Notes: generated from the sequence alone by a model not told the origin. A DNA stretch of 64,000 nt from Phocaeicola paurosaccharolyticus JCM 15092 (GCF_000613805.1 NZ_BAJR01000001.1:265991-329990); one strand, 5' to 3'. Positions 54,128 to 63,925 are shown, counted from the first letter of the stretch. Translations and numbers: made by a program.

Positions 54128-56441
54128 ATGAAGAAACCTGTTCGCATTAAATTCGAGGAAATGAGTAAGTGGATATATTGTTCCATCTTATTTTGTTCAT
54201 TATTCTTGCTAAACTCGTGTGCTGACAAGAATGATTATAAGTTCAATGCTGATTATGTAAAAGAATTATATGATAAAACTTTTCCAGTTAAGAATATTGA
54301 TCCTGAACAAAATTGGAAAACCACTTCAGTTGTTAAGATGAATGTTACAGTATATGAAGATGAACTGGAGACCTATAAAATAAAGGTCTATGATAATTTC
54401 CCTTACAATGAAGAAGAACCTGCTAATCGACTTGCAATGGGAACAATTGAGAATGGAAAGACTTTAGAACTCTCTTTTGATGCTCCTTTGGTAAAAGATA
54501 CACTATATGTAAGTAGGTAGATAGGTCGAATAGACGATTGGTACAAATGGTAGTTGTAAAAGATAGGAATAGTATATCAAATGTTGTGTTTGGTACTGCT
54601 CCATCGAGAGCTTACTCATATAATATGGGAACAGGTGTTGTTATAACTAGCCGAAGTGAACCATATAATGAAGCCCAAATTTCAAGTATGCTTTCTACTG
54701 CTTTAGAAGTTGAATCATGGAAGGTTATTGGTGTTGATTACGGAATAATAAGTAAAACGGGTGTCTATAAGCTTACTAAGGATGGAGCTTCTTATAAGTT
54801 TTCATTTAATGGAAGTGATAGAAAGTGTGTATTGATCGTTACAACAAACTGGACTCCATCTGAACCGGTAAATGTTGGAGGAAATAATCTTACAATAGTT
54901 GTTGCCAATGGAGGCTCTTTTTCTGGTACAATGAACATATCAAATAGCTCTAACCTGATTGTACTAAAAGGTGGACGCATTGAGGGAGCAAATACTAAAA
55001 TTTATATCTCAAATGCTTCTAATGGTATGATTAACTATAACGGAGGAGATATTGATATAACTCAATAGTTATAAATGGTGGAAACGGAGAATTCTACAAT
55101 GCATCAAACCTGATTTTAGATTTATATAACGCAACTGACGCTGGAACAGTGCTTGTAAATAAAGGCTATTGTTCAATTGGAAGAATTGATGCTCTAAATG
55201 GCAATATTGAAAATGGATGCTATATGGAGACTCCTGGAGATTTTTCCGTTACAAAGTTGACAATGGGTAATCAGACCATGCTTAAATGCAATAGCCTTAA
55301 TATGAATCAATGGGGAAATATGTCTGCTATTATAGGACAAAATTCTATGATTGATTGTGCAACTAAGATGAAGACTCATCTAGCTATCCAAGGAAGTGGT
55401 TTCAATAACAGCCTTGTAAGGATAAGAGGCATTCAGACTGACTATCTTGATTCAAGGCACTATTATAACGATGTGACTATAGAGTGTGGTGATGCAACTA
55501 CTGAAATTGATGCTCGTAAGCAACTTACACAACTTTGTAAGTCTGTAGCCATTATAGGTGAATCTAGTGTGATTGTTCCAGCAGGTAACTGTACAGGCAA
55601 TGGAAATAGTCCTGGGACTGGAGGAGATACTGATGTAGAAAGTAGTGCTACCTACACCTATTGCTATGAAGATTATTATCCTATACCAGGGGATTATGAT
55701 TTTAATGATATTGTAATGGATGTTTCTTATAATCTCTTCAAACAAAATAATAAGATTATTAAGGTAGAGGTACCTGTAAAACTTGTAGCTGTAGGAGCTA
55801 CATATTCTATTGGAGCTGCTCTTCAACTTATTAATATTCTAAAGAGTAATATTAAATCAATTACAGTTACAAATGGTGATTTGAACTTTGGCAATATATT
55901 TGCTACTCAGGTTACAGAGAGTGATAAGAACAGCTTTGCTGTAATACCTTTATATAATGATGCTCATCATGCCATATCAGGACAGGCTGCAAACAGATAT
56001 ATGTATAATACGGTGAAAGGGCATGAGAACTATACAGATGCTAGTCCAAGGGATATGACTGTTACTATAGAATTTGTTACTCCAATCGATTACTTCGGTC
56101 TGGATAATATGGACCTATTTATAGCTCGTCCTATTATTAATGGATATTATGAAGGGCAGCAAGACAAGACACGCGTTGAAGTTCATCTTCGTGAGTTTTG
56201 GGGATATAGAACTGCTAATGGTGCAAACTTTGAGAATAATGAGGCTATAGCAGGAAATAGAACTTGGGCAATAGCTGTGCCAAACTTCAAGTATCCTTAC
56301 GAACGGGTGCCGATTTTTAAAATCGCAGGAACAGATACAAATGCAAATAGTGGTTATCCCTATTTCCAGCAATGGGCATCGGACCGTAATCAGGCAAAAG
56401 ATTGGTATCTTAGACCTAATCCAGGAAGTACATATAGATAA
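54128..56441 (+). pseudogene. LruC/DUF4842-domain surface lipoprotein, interrupted by two single-base frameshifts
   Basis: Three frames (54128-54520, 54538-55068, and from about 55060 to 56441) align end to end with the intact paralog at 61622. The first has lipobox LLNSC and an N-terminal domain; the middle is a beta-rich, Gly/Asn/Ser-rich region; the last ends in the LruC domain with GDYDFNDIVMDVSY and a Trp-rich C-terminus. A third G in AGTAGGTAGATAGG (near 54510) and a third A in GATATAACTC (near 55058) would restore a protein of about 770 residues. Function of the family is unknown; probably surface-exposed. Confidence 0.82.
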
Positions 56442-56444
56442 AAT

Positions 56445-56474
56445 AAAAATCCGTTTCATAGGAAACGGATTTTT
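56445..56474. terminator. Bidirectional terminator between the LruC lipoprotein gene and cca
   Basis: AAAAATCCGTTTC (56445-56457) pairs perfectly with GAAACGGATTTTT (56462-56474), loop ATAG, and T runs follow on both strands. The cca stop codon lies at its right edge. Confidence 0.92.
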
Positions 56475-57891
56475 ATTTTTGTACAGGCACAAGACCAATC
56501 TCTTTTGCTTTCTTTAGCATGTATTCGTATGCAGCGTCATGTTCATTAGGAATAATTCCGTCAAGAATTGCATCTTTGATTGAACTTTTTAATCTTCCTA
56601 TTTCGCTACAAGGTTTAAGATTGAATACTTGCATAATCTCGTCGCCATCAACAGGTGGTTGGAAATTGCGAATTCTATCCTTTTCTTCAATATCTTTAAG
56701 TTTCTGACGCACAAGCTTGAAGTTCTCAAGGAATTTCTTCTTTCTTACCTCATTCTTTGAAGTTATGTCTGCCTCACATAAAACCATCAAGTCATCTATA
56801 TCATCTCCAGCCTCGAATAGCATCCTTCTTACCGCTGAGTCAGTTACAATATCATCTGACATTACTATCGGTCGCATATGTAGTCCTACAAGTTTCTGCA
56901 CATATTTCATCTTCTCATTCATTGGAAGTTTCATATTGCGGAAAATATTTGGAATCATCTTCTCACCAATGTAATTGTGGTTATGGAATGTCCATCCTAT
57001 CTTTGGTTCCCATCTTTTGGTACGTGGTTTCCCAATGTCATGAAGTAAAGCGCTCCATCTTAGCCATAGATTGTCGGTTTGCTTGGCTATATTATCCAAA
57101 ACCTCAAGGGTATGATAGAAATTATCTTTATGTGCTTTTCCTGTCCTTGTCTCTACTCCCTGAAGTTCTATCAATTCTGGGAAAACAAGAGGTAAAAGGC
57201 CTGACCTGTCGAGATCAATGAATCCTTTAGAAGGAATAGGTGAAAGTATTATCTTGTTGAGCTCGTCTGCAATTCTTTCTTTAGATATTATGTTTATTCT
57301 CTCTTTGTTTCTCTCTAAAGCTTGGAATGTTTCGTCATCAATATAAAAGTTCAGCTGTGTAGCAAATCTGATGCAACGCATCATTCTTAATGGGTCATCA
57401 CTAAAAGTTATATCAGGATCAAGTGGTGTCTTTATGGTACGTTCCTTTAAATCATCCATGCCATTGAAAGGATCAATCAGTTCTCCAAATCTATCCTCAT
57501 TCATGCACACCGCCATTGCATTTATAGTGAAATCTCTTCTGTTTTGGTCATCTTCAAGAGTCCCGTTTTCTACAATTGGATTTCTGCTGTCGTGGCTATA
57601 TGATTCTTTTCTTGCACCAACAAATTCAACCTCTATTTCATGATACTTAACCTGTGCAGTACCGAAATTCTTGAAAACAGATAGATATGCTCCTTTGCCC
57701 AATTTTTTGGAAAAAACTTCAGCCATTCTTATGCCACTACCTACTACTACGATATCTATATCCTTAGAAGGTCTTGATAGGAAGATATCTCTTACATATC
57801 CACCTACTACATAGCATTCCAGACCTAACTCATCGGCCGCATTTGAAATCTGCTTAAATATCTTATTACTAAAATGTTCTTTTATATTCAT
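56473..57891 (-). CDS. cca: CCA tRNA nucleotidyltransferase / poly(A) polymerase family with HD domain
   Basis: Adds or repairs the 3' CCA of tRNAs. The 472 residues have the nucleotidyltransferase motif CYVVGGYVRDIFL and the catalytic pair KDIDIVV, the RRDFTINAMAV segment and DPDITFSDDPLRMMRCIRF, then an HD domain (LHDIGKPRTKRW, FHNHNYIGEKM). Bacteroidetes commonly have one such HD-containing enzyme. Class II family membership is certain; CCA addition is inferred as it is the only such gene here. Confidence 0.9.
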   Translation of the reverse strand: MNIKEHFSNKIFKQISNAADELGLECYVVGGYVRDIFLSRPSKDIDIVVVGSGIRMAEVFSKKLGKGAYLSVFKNFGTAQVKYHEIEVEFVGARKESYSHDSRNPIVENGTLEDDQNRRDFTINAMAVCMNEDRFGELIDPFNGMDDLKERTIKTPLDPDITFSDDPLRMMRCIRFATQLNFYIDDETFQALERNKERINIISKERIADELNKIILSPIPSKGFIDLDRSGLLPLVFPELIELQGVETRTGKAHKDNFYHTLEVLDNIAKQTDNLWLRWSALLHDIGKPRTKRWEPKIGWTFHNHNYIGEKMIPNIFRNMKLPMNEKMKYVQKLVGLHMRPIVMSDDIVTDSAVRRMLFEAGDDIDDLMVLCEADITSKNEVRKKKFLENFKLVRQKLKDIEEKDRIRNFQPPVDGDEIMQVFNLKPCSEIGRLKSSIKDAILDGIIPNEHDAAYEYMLKKAKEIGLVPVQK

Positions 57892-57910
57892 AAATTGCTA
57901 TAAAGGAGTG

Positions 57911-57918
57911 CAAAATTA
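57911..57918 (-). promoter_or_regulatory. -7 element of cca promoter
   Basis: The minus strand reads TAATTTTG followed by C, about 20 bp before the ATG at 57891. Confidence 0.6.
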
Positions 57919-57960
57919 CTAATTTTTGTCTAGCATATGAGTATCTATTTTAAATTATTG

Positions 57961-57968
57961 TATTTTTG
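57961..57968 (+). promoter_or_regulatory. -7 element of the 57991 lipoprotein gene
   Basis: TATTTTTG followed by C, 22 bp before the preferred ATG at 57991, and downstream of the earlier in-frame ATG at 57937, which it excludes. Confidence 0.6.
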
Positions 57969-57990
57969 CTATGTAAAAAAGTTTAGCATT

Positions 57991-58818
57991 ATGAAAAGAT
58001 ATTATTACATATATGCTCTGTTGTTATCACTCCTTTCTGCATGTACCAATAATGGAGAGAAAGAGGCTGAAATGCATCTACAGAGAGCTGAGAGTGCTTT
58101 TAATAGTAGAAATTATAATGAAGCAAAGCTTCAGATAGATACAATACGTACACTATATCCTAAGGCTTTCGATGCAAGAAAAGCTGCTATTAAACTTATG
58201 CAGCAAGTTGATTTGAAGGAGCAGGAGAGAAGCATTGTATATCTAGATAGCATGATGCTTATTAAACAGGCTCAATTTGATTCTATCAAAGGGAGCTTTA
58301 TTCTAGAGAAAGATAAGGAGTACCAAGAAGTTGGAAATTATCTTTATCCTACTCAGACTATAGAGAAGAATGGTGGGCGATCATTTCTGAGAGGACAGGT
58401 GAGTGAACTGGGTGAGATGTCAATCACGTCTATATATTGTGCCGGAGGTGCTATTCACCATTCTTCGGTGAAGGTAATTAATGGTGACTTGTATGCTCAG
58501 ACTCCAAATACAAAAGATAGCTATGAAACAACTATTGGGGGACGTCATATTGAGAAAGCTGATTATAAGTTGGGAGATGATGGAGGTGTTATTGCATTTA
58601 TAGTAACAAATAAGGCTAATAATTTGAAGTTACAATTTATCGGTGATAAGACTTACACTACTTCAATGACAAATTCCGATAGAGAGGCTATATATAAATT
58701 AAGTGAATTGGCTAAAACATTATCTTCTATAGAGCAAATAAAGAAAGATAAAGATGAGGCTAACTTAAAAATAAGGTTTGTCAAGAGAAAAATGGAAGAA
58801 CAATCTTCACAAAAATAG
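57991..58818 (+). CDS. Predicted lipoprotein with helical repeats, function unknown
   Basis: A 275-residue protein: signal peptide with lipobox LLSAC (Cys at about residue 18), then a TPR-like helical segment (EAEMHLQRAESAFNSRNYNEA and LQIDTIRTLYPKAFDARK), a beta-rich middle (SFLRGQVSELGEMSITSIY) and a charged helical C-terminus (IEQIKKDKDEANLKIRF). I do not recognise a named family beyond the helical repeat. It stands alone under its own promoter, convergent with ruvA, and shares a terminator with it. Confidence 0.75.
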   Translation: MKRYYYIYALLLSLLSACTNNGEKEAEMHLQRAESAFNSRNYNEAKLQIDTIRTLYPKAFDARKAAIKLMQQVDLKEQERSIVYLDSMMLIKQAQFDSIKGSFILEKDKEYQEVGNYLYPTQTIEKNGGRSFLRGQVSELGEMSITSIYCAGGAIHHSSVKVINGDLYAQTPNTKDSYETTIGGRHIEKADYKLGDDGGVIAFIVTNKANNLKLQFIGDKTYTTSMTNSDREAIYKLSELAKTLSSIEQIKKDKDEANLKIRFVKRKMEEQSSQK

Positions 58819-58842
58819 AGAGGTTACATAATTATAACCTCT
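58819..58842. terminator. Bidirectional terminator between the lipoprotein gene and ruvA
   Basis: AGAGGTTA (58819-58826) pairs with TAACCTCT (58835-58842); TTTAAT follows on the plus strand. It overlaps the last codons of ruvA. Confidence 0.65.
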
Positions 58843-59422
58843 TTAATGCCAATTTTATAACTCTCTCAACAGGAATGTTTGGTTCTTCTTTCAAAATTGC
58901 AGTAACAACTTTCTGAGATTGTGACGGAATAAAACCGAGCATCGTGAGTGCTGATACAGCTTCCTCATTAACTTGTGAATTGGCGGTTGAGAAACTTTGC
59001 ATATCTACATTCTCAATGCCAGTAGTAACAATTTTATCCTTTAAGTCTACAATTATTCTCTGAGCGGTTTTTAATCCGATACCTTTTACTGATTTCAATA
59101 CCTTTTCATTGCCATTGCTTATTACTGAGCATAGTTCTGAAGGAGAGAGAGTTGACAGAATCATTCTTGCAGTGTTACCACCAATTCCAGGTACTGTAAT
59201 CAACATAAGGAATAGTTCTCGCTCCCTCTTGGTAGAAAAGCCATAAAGTACATAAGCATCTTCTCGTATACTTTCATAGATATAGAGCTTTGTACTACTT
59301 AAATTTTGAATGTCTGAATAGCTATTTAGTGAAATGTTTATTCCATATCCCACTCCGTTACAATCTATAACTGCCATAGTGGGAGATAGGTCTGTTATGT
59401 CGCCTTTTATATACTCAATCAT
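58832..59422 (-). CDS. ruvA: Holliday junction branch migration protein RuvA
   Basis: Binds four-way junctions and loads RuvB. The 196 residues start [19 protein letters not shown] (OB fold), have two HhH motifs in the middle ([38 protein letters not shown]), and a C-terminal domain III ([12 protein letters not shown]) that contacts RuvB. Gene is alone here; ruvB is not in the window. Confidence 0.95.
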   Translation of the reverse strand: MIEYIKGDITDLSPTMAVIDCNGVGYGINISLNSYSDIQNLSSTKLYIYESIREDAYVLYGFSTKRERELFLMLITVPGIGGNTARMILSTLSPSELCSVISNGNEKVLKSVKGIGLKTAQRIIVDLKDKIVTTGIENVDMQSFSTANSQVNEEAVSALTMLGFIPSQSQKVVTAILKEEPNIPVERVIKLALKRL

Positions 59423-59443
59423 GGTTTTTTATTAAAATAAATA

Positions 59444-59451
59444 CAAATTTA
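59444..59451 (-). promoter_or_regulatory. -7 element of ruvA promoter
   Basis: The minus strand reads TAAATTTG followed by T, 21 bp before the ruvA ATG. Confidence 0.55.
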
Positions 59452-59510
59452 TACGTTCTAACTTATAAATTGATAGTTTGTGATAATAATTTTAAAATAT
59501 TAGCTTTCTA

Positions 59511-59544
59511 TTTGTATTATGGGAATACGTTTTTCTTAAATTTG
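59511..59544 (+). promoter_or_regulatory. Promoter of ddh
   Basis: TTTG (59511-59514), 22-bp spacer, TAAATTTG (59537-59544), 31 bp before the ATG. Confidence 0.7.
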
Positions 59545-59575
59545 TCACCAAACAAAAACTTAAAACAAAAGAGTT

Positions 59576-60475
59576 ATGAAAAAGATTAGAGCAGCCGTAG
59601 TTGGTTATGGCAATATTGGAAAGTATGTATTAGAAGCTCTTGAGACAGCTCCAGATTTTGAAGTTGCCGGAGTGGTTCGCCGTAATGGATCAGATAACAA
59701 ACCTGCAGAACTTGATAAATATGATGTGGTTAAAAATATCACTGAACTTAAAGATGTTGACGTAGCGATTTTGGCAACTCCAACACGCAGTGTAGAAAAA
59801 TATGCTAAGGAGATTCTTGCTTTAGGAATTAATACTGTTGATAGTTTTGATATTCATACTCAAATAGCATCATTGCGTAAGAGTCTGAATGCTGCTGCCG
59901 TATCTGGTAATGCTGTATCAATAATTTCTGCAGGATGGGATCCGGGAAGTGACTCAATTGTAAGAACACTTCTTCAAGCTATTGCACCAAAGGGCGTAAG
60001 CTATACTAACTTTGGACCTGGTATGAGTATGGGACATACTGTTGCTGTAAAAGCTATTGAAGGTGTAAAAGCAGCTCTTTCTATGACTATACCTTTAGGT
60101 ACAGGTATACACCGTCGTATGGTATATATTGAAGTTGAAGATGGTTACAAGTTCGAAGATGTTGCTAAAGCAATAAAGAGCGATGCATATTTCGTTAATG
60201 ATGAGACTCACATAACCCAGGTCCCTTGTGTTGATGATCTTTTGGATATGGGACATGGTGTTAACCTAGTTCGTAAAGGTGTTTCAGGTAAGACACAGAA
60301 CCAACTGTTTGAATTCAATATGAAGATTAATAACCCTGCACTTACCGGCCAAGTACTTGTATGCGTTGCTCGTGCATCAATGAAACAAAAGCCAGGTTGC
60401 TATACAATGATTGAGGTTCCAGTAATAGACCTTCTACACGGTGACAGAGAGGAATTAATCTCTCATCTTGTATAA
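59576..60475 (+). CDS. ddh: meso-Diaminopimelate D-dehydrogenase
   Basis: NADPH-dependent enzyme that makes meso-DAP directly from tetrahydrodipicolinate and ammonia, a one-step route to the third peptidoglycan stem residue and lysine precursor. The 299 residues begin MKKIRAAVVGYGNIGKYVLE (Rossmann) and contain SAGWDPGSDSIVRTLLQAI and the FGPGMSMGHTVAVKAI substrate region. It fits the DAP-type MurE in this window. Its own promoter and terminator make it monocistronic. Confidence 0.94.
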   Translation: MKKIRAAVVGYGNIGKYVLEALETAPDFEVAGVVRRNGSDNKPAELDKYDVVKNITELKDVDVAILATPTRSVEKYAKEILALGINTVDSFDIHTQIASLRKSLNAAAVSGNAVSIISAGWDPGSDSIVRTLLQAIAPKGVSYTNFGPGMSMGHTVAVKAIEGVKAALSMTIPLGTGIHRRMVYIEVEDGYKFEDVAKAIKSDAYFVNDETHITQVPCVDDLLDMGHGVNLVRKGVSGKTQNQLFEFNMKINNPALTGQVLVCVARASMKQKPGCYTMIEVPVIDLLHGDREELISHLV

Positions 60476-60526
60476 TTGAAAATAATAGATGAAGCTTTTG
60501 CTATCTAAGCATAAATGACCAAAAAG

Positions 60527-60548
60527 CTGTACAAAATAAATTGTACAG
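60527..60548 (+). terminator. Terminator after ddh
   Basis: CTGTACAA (60527-60534) pairs with TTGTACAG (60541-60548), loop AATAAA, followed by eight T. Confidence 0.88.
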
Positions 60549-60678
60549 TTTTTTTATTCTTTATGAGACATAAAGTTTAGGCGAAGTAGCCTTTTTGTCA
60601 TTGTAAAAGTATGCAATATAAAATAAAGCTAAGTACAAAATAAAAAGACATATAGTTGTGCTATAATTATAGCTTGAG

Positions 60679-60686
60679 TATATTTG
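60679..60686 (+). promoter_or_regulatory. -7 element of lgt promoter
   Basis: TATATTTG followed by C, 23 bp before the ATG; GTTG at 60655-60658 lies about 20 bp upstream as a -33. Confidence 0.6.
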
Positions 60687-60709
60687 CAGCAATAAAATAG
60701 ATTAAAAAT

Positions 60710-61516
60710 ATGGTTTCAAGTATTGTATGGGATGTAGATCCGATAATTTTGCATATTGGTAGCATTGAACTTAGATGGTATGGACTAATGTGGGGACTTG
60801 GATTCCTGCTTGCATACGATATGGTTAGCCGTCTTTTCAAGAAAGAGCATTATCCTGATACGTGGGCGGATACACTATTTATGTATTGCCTTATAAGTAC
60901 AGTTATTGGTGCTCGTCTTGGTCATTGTCTCTTTTATGAATGGGATTATTATAGTGCACATCCTATTGAGATCCTAAAAATATGGAACGGAGGCCTTGCA
61001 AGTCACGGAGGTGTCTTCGCAATAATCCTTGCATTGATAATGTACTCTAAAAGAGTTACCCATAAAAGTGTATGGTGGCTTTTTGACAGAATGATACCAG
61101 CTGTTGCCACAGTATGTTTCTGCATACGTTTTGGCAACCTTATGAACTCTGAAATATTTGGTTACCCAACATCTATGCCATGGGGATTTGAGTTTGTCCG
61201 TTCGCGTGAATGGCAACAGCTCTATGCTGGACAGGGATGTCATCCTACGCAGATTTATGAGATGATATATTGTGCTGCTGCGTTTATTGTTTCATGGGTT
61301 ATGTATCATAAATATCATTTAGAAAAACATGTCGGACTAATCACAGGCGTGAGCCTTTTAATCTTCTTTGGCTCTAGATTTGGACTTGAATTCCTGAAGA
61401 ATCCTCAGGTAGCTTCAGAGAGTGGAATGTTGCTTAATATTGGCCAGCTATTAAGCATTCCACTAATTTTGTTAGGTATATATTTGATATACAGAAGTAA
61501 AAAGGTGCAAGAATAA
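60710..61516 (+). CDS. lgt: Prolipoprotein diacylglyceryl transferase
   Basis: Inner-membrane enzyme that attaches diacylglycerol to the lipobox Cys of prolipoproteins. The 268 residues have seven predicted helices and the Lgt signature RFGNLMNSEIFGYPTS; GLMWGLGFLLAY and GGLASHGGV are also conserved. Its substrates here would include the several lipoproteins encoded around it. The next gene has its own promoter. Confidence 0.95.
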   Translation: MVSSIVWDVDPIILHIGSIELRWYGLMWGLGFLLAYDMVSRLFKKEHYPDTWADTLFMYCLISTVIGARLGHCLFYEWDYYSAHPIEILKIWNGGLASHGGVFAIILALIMYSKRVTHKSVWWLFDRMIPAVATVCFCIRFGNLMNSEIFGYPTSMPWGFEFVRSREWQQLYAGQGCHPTQIYEMIYCAAAFIVSWVMYHKYHLEKHVGLITGVSLLIFFGSRFGLEFLKNPQVASESGMLLNIGQLLSIPLILLGIYLIYRSKKVQE

Positions 61517-61528
61517 TTTCTTTAAATT

Positions 61529-61558
61529 TTTGTTCTCAGTAAAAAACGTTTATATTTG
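61529..61558 (+). promoter_or_regulatory. Promoter of the second LruC lipoprotein gene
   Basis: TTTG (61529-61532), 18-bp spacer, TATATTTG (61551-61558) followed by CA; 63 bp leader before the ATG at 61622. Confidence 0.75.
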
Positions 61559-61621
61559 CATGCTAAATAAACTCTTATTAGTGTGTAACTACCAGCTATT
61601 TATATAAATGTCTTACTATTT

Positions 61622-63748
61622 ATGAAAAAATTATTATTATTTTACTTTTCTTTGATGTCATTACTAATTGTTTCTTGTTCTAAGCAAGACTCAATCTATG
61701 ACCCTTCTATTATTAAGAAGCAAGCAAAAGAGGTTTTTCTTGTTAATGACATTGATCCTAATCAGGATTGGAATCTATTATCTAAGTACTCAGTTTCTGT
61801 TTCAATTAATCAGAAATCAAATGAGAATTATAATCTGAAGATTTATACATCAAATCCATTTAATACAAGTTCAGAAGCTAAACTTATTGCTTTAAAGGAA
61901 AATGTAAAAGATGGTTCTTCTACAGTATTGAATTTTGTAGGAGCTAAGGCTCTTAAAGCGGTATATGTAGTTGTTGAAGATAGCAAGTACAATCGATCAA
62001 TGAAAAGTGTAGAACTTGTTAATTCCTCAGCCTCATTATCCTGGGGAGGAAATGTAACAAAGTCTAGTACTGTATCAAGAGCTGTAATGAGTAGCGGTAG
62101 CAGGGCTATTCCATCTGCTGGTGTTAATTATCCTACAGAGATTCCTCCAGGAGCATTAAACTTCCTTACTACTGATTACAATCAGTTGAAATCAAATAGC
62201 TATACTACTCCTTATTATATTGATGGGACTAGTGCTACAGTATCAGTAAATAACTTTTGGTGGAATGATACAGGTGGTGTTATATCATTATATATTAAAG
62301 GAAATGTAAGGTTCCCGGGTTCTGTAAATGCTAATTATAATCTTTATTTGCTTCCTGGAGCAAATGTTACATTTGAGACAGCTGATAATCTTGCACCTAC
62401 TACAACTGTATATATTTGTCAGAACTCAACACTTACTGCGAATGCAAATCTAGTTATAGGATCTAAAATATACAATAATGGAACTTTTAATGCTAAGGAT
62501 CTTACTTTTCAAAATACAGTACTCAACAGTGGAAATGTAAATTGTGGAAATGTAAGTTTGACTAATAGTGGAGCATATAGTGGAGCATTAAGTAATGAAG
62601 GAAGTTTCTCTGCTCAAAGTATTGTATTAAGTAGTAATGCTACTATTGAGAACTTCTCTGGTGCTACTATGAACGTGTCAGGACTGACTAATATAACAAA
62701 TCCTAATCCTTTAGTAAATAGCGGAACTTTCATTACAGGTTCTCTTAAAGCTGTTGATAATGGTAGCATAGTCAACCATTGTATCCTAAAAGTTATTGAT
62801 CAACCCATCTCTCTAGATGGAGTTAGTGTAACTATTGATGGTGCAAGCTACATGTACCTTAAGGGTATATCAAGTATTAATAATACTGCAATAAACATGG
62901 GGGCTAAATCTCTTTTGGTTGTTGACTCTGACTTCAACTTCGGAGGTGGTGGAAGTAACACTATAACCGGGCCAACTACTGATGAAAGAGCTTTGGTGTA
63001 TATAAATGGAAACTTTACTACAACTGGTAATATTGGTTGGAAACTTCTTACTCTATCAGGAAATGTAGACAGAGCTTATAAGTCTGGAATGTCTCTTACA
63101 GAGATTAGTGAAGAAAATGGTGCTGCCAGTGTTGATTTCTCAAATGTGGTATTGGGTACTGAATCAGGATGTTCAAGATCATTTAGCACTAGTGGAGGCG
63201 GACCAGTTGTTCCTCCTGTTATTGAAAACTACACTTTTGCATTTGAAGATATGTTTAAAGAGGTAGGCGACTATGACTTTAATGATGTTGTGGTTAAAGT
63301 AGCTGCTGTTCCTACTGATGGAAAAATAAAGGTAAAACTTACAGCTGCAGGAGCTGCAAAGAACTTATATGTTTACTATAAGCTCAATGGAGGCTCTGAA
63401 AAAACGCTTTTCGGTGGACAAGAAGTTCATAAGGCATTTGGAGCTGCGGCTGGTACAATGGTTAATACCGTTTCTGTTACTTATGCTGCGGTTGAAGATG
63501 AAATTGCAGTACCGGCTGATTATTCTATATCAAATCTTGATATCTATATTAAAGAGGCAAATTCAACAGCCGAAGTTCACATACCTGCTTTCACCTCTAC
63601 TTTTGTGAAAGGAGACGCACCTTATGCTATTCTAGTTCCAACTGATTGGAGTTATCCAGCAGAAAGGGAATTGATATCTCATAAATATCCTAGGTTTGTA
63701 GACTGGGCAAAAGATGCTAAAGTCTCATTGGATTGGTATACAAATTAA
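61622..63748 (+). CDS. LruC/DUF4842-domain surface lipoprotein
   Basis: A 708-residue lipoprotein (lipobox LIVSC, Cys at about residue 19). An N-terminal domain with VNDIDPNQDWNLLSKYSVSV (shared with the 54128 paralog, DPEQNW) is followed by about 400 residues of Asn/Gly/Ser/Thr-rich sequence with short repeats (NSGNVNCGNVSLTNSGAYSG), suggesting a parallel beta-helix, then the LruC domain with EVGDYDFNDVVVKVAA and a C-terminus LVPTDWSYPAERE. The DxDxND motif looks like a metal site. It is intact, unlike its paralog. The role is unknown, probably surface-exposed. Confidence 0.85.
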   Translation: MKKLLLFYFSLMSLLIVSCSKQDSIYDPSIIKKQAKEVFLVNDIDPNQDWNLLSKYSVSVSINQKSNENYNLKIYTSNPFNTSSEAKLIALKENVKDGSSTVLNFVGAKALKAVYVVVEDSKYNRSMKSVELVNSSASLSWGGNVTKSSTVSRAVMSSGSRAIPSAGVNYPTEIPPGALNFLTTDYNQLKSNSYTTPYYIDGTSATVSVNNFWWNDTGGVISLYIKGNVRFPGSVNANYNLYLLPGANVTFETADNLAPTTTVYICQNSTLTANANLVIGSKIYNNGTFNAKDLTFQNTVLNSGNVNCGNVSLTNSGAYSGALSNEGSFSAQSIVLSSNATIENFSGATMNVSGLTNITNPNPLVNSGTFITGSLKAVDNGSIVNHCILKVIDQPISLDGVSVTIDGASYMYLKGISSINNTAINMGAKSLLVVDSDFNFGGGGSNTITGPTTDERALVYINGNFTTTGNIGWKLLTLSGNVDRAYKSGMSLTEISEENGAASVDFSNVVLGTESGCSRSFSTSGGGPVVPPVIENYTFAFEDMFKEVGDYDFNDVVVKVAAVPTDGKIKVKLTAAGAAKNLYVYYKLNGGSEKTLFGGQEVHKAFGAAAGTMVNTVSVTYAAVEDEIAVPADYSISNLDIYIKEANSTAEVHIPAFTSTFVKGDAPYAILVPTDWSYPAERELISHKYPRFVDWAKDAKVSLDWYTN

Positions 63749-63771
63749 AATCAATTTTGTGTTTATATTTC

Positions 63772-63805
63772 AAAGGGATTACTCTAAAGTAAGAGTAATC
63801 CCTTT
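63772..63805 (+). terminator. Terminator after the second LruC lipoprotein gene
   Basis: AAAGGGATTACTCT (63772-63785) pairs perfectly with AGAGTAATCCCTTT (63792-63805), loop AAAGTA, followed by TTATA. Confidence 0.92.
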
Positions 63806-63828
63806 TTATATGTTCAAACTTACTAATA

Positions 63829-63925
63829 CATCAGTTAGTGTAATAAAACCTGTCGTGATTGGATAATGAACCAATCATGATCGATTCATCAATGAATCAT
63901 GATCGGTTGAGCAACGAATCATGAT
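63829..63925 (-). repeat. Four-unit inverted copy of the 22-bp palindromic array
   Basis: ATCATGAT starts at 63874, 63896 and 63918, and the degraded form GTCGTGAT at 63852, all at exact 22-bp spacing. Read on the minus strand the order matches the array at 11555: full units first, then the degraded ATCACGAC unit and the conserved end finishing at 63829. That 31-bp end differs from the first array by only two bases. The sequence from 63926 to the window edge holds nothing I recognise. Confidence 0.88.

Noticed and set aside
54521..54561. Short insertion of about 40 bp in the first LruC gene
   Set aside because: Comparison with the paralog shows the sequence is coding (RSNRRL region) once a single missing base is restored, so no insertion is needed.
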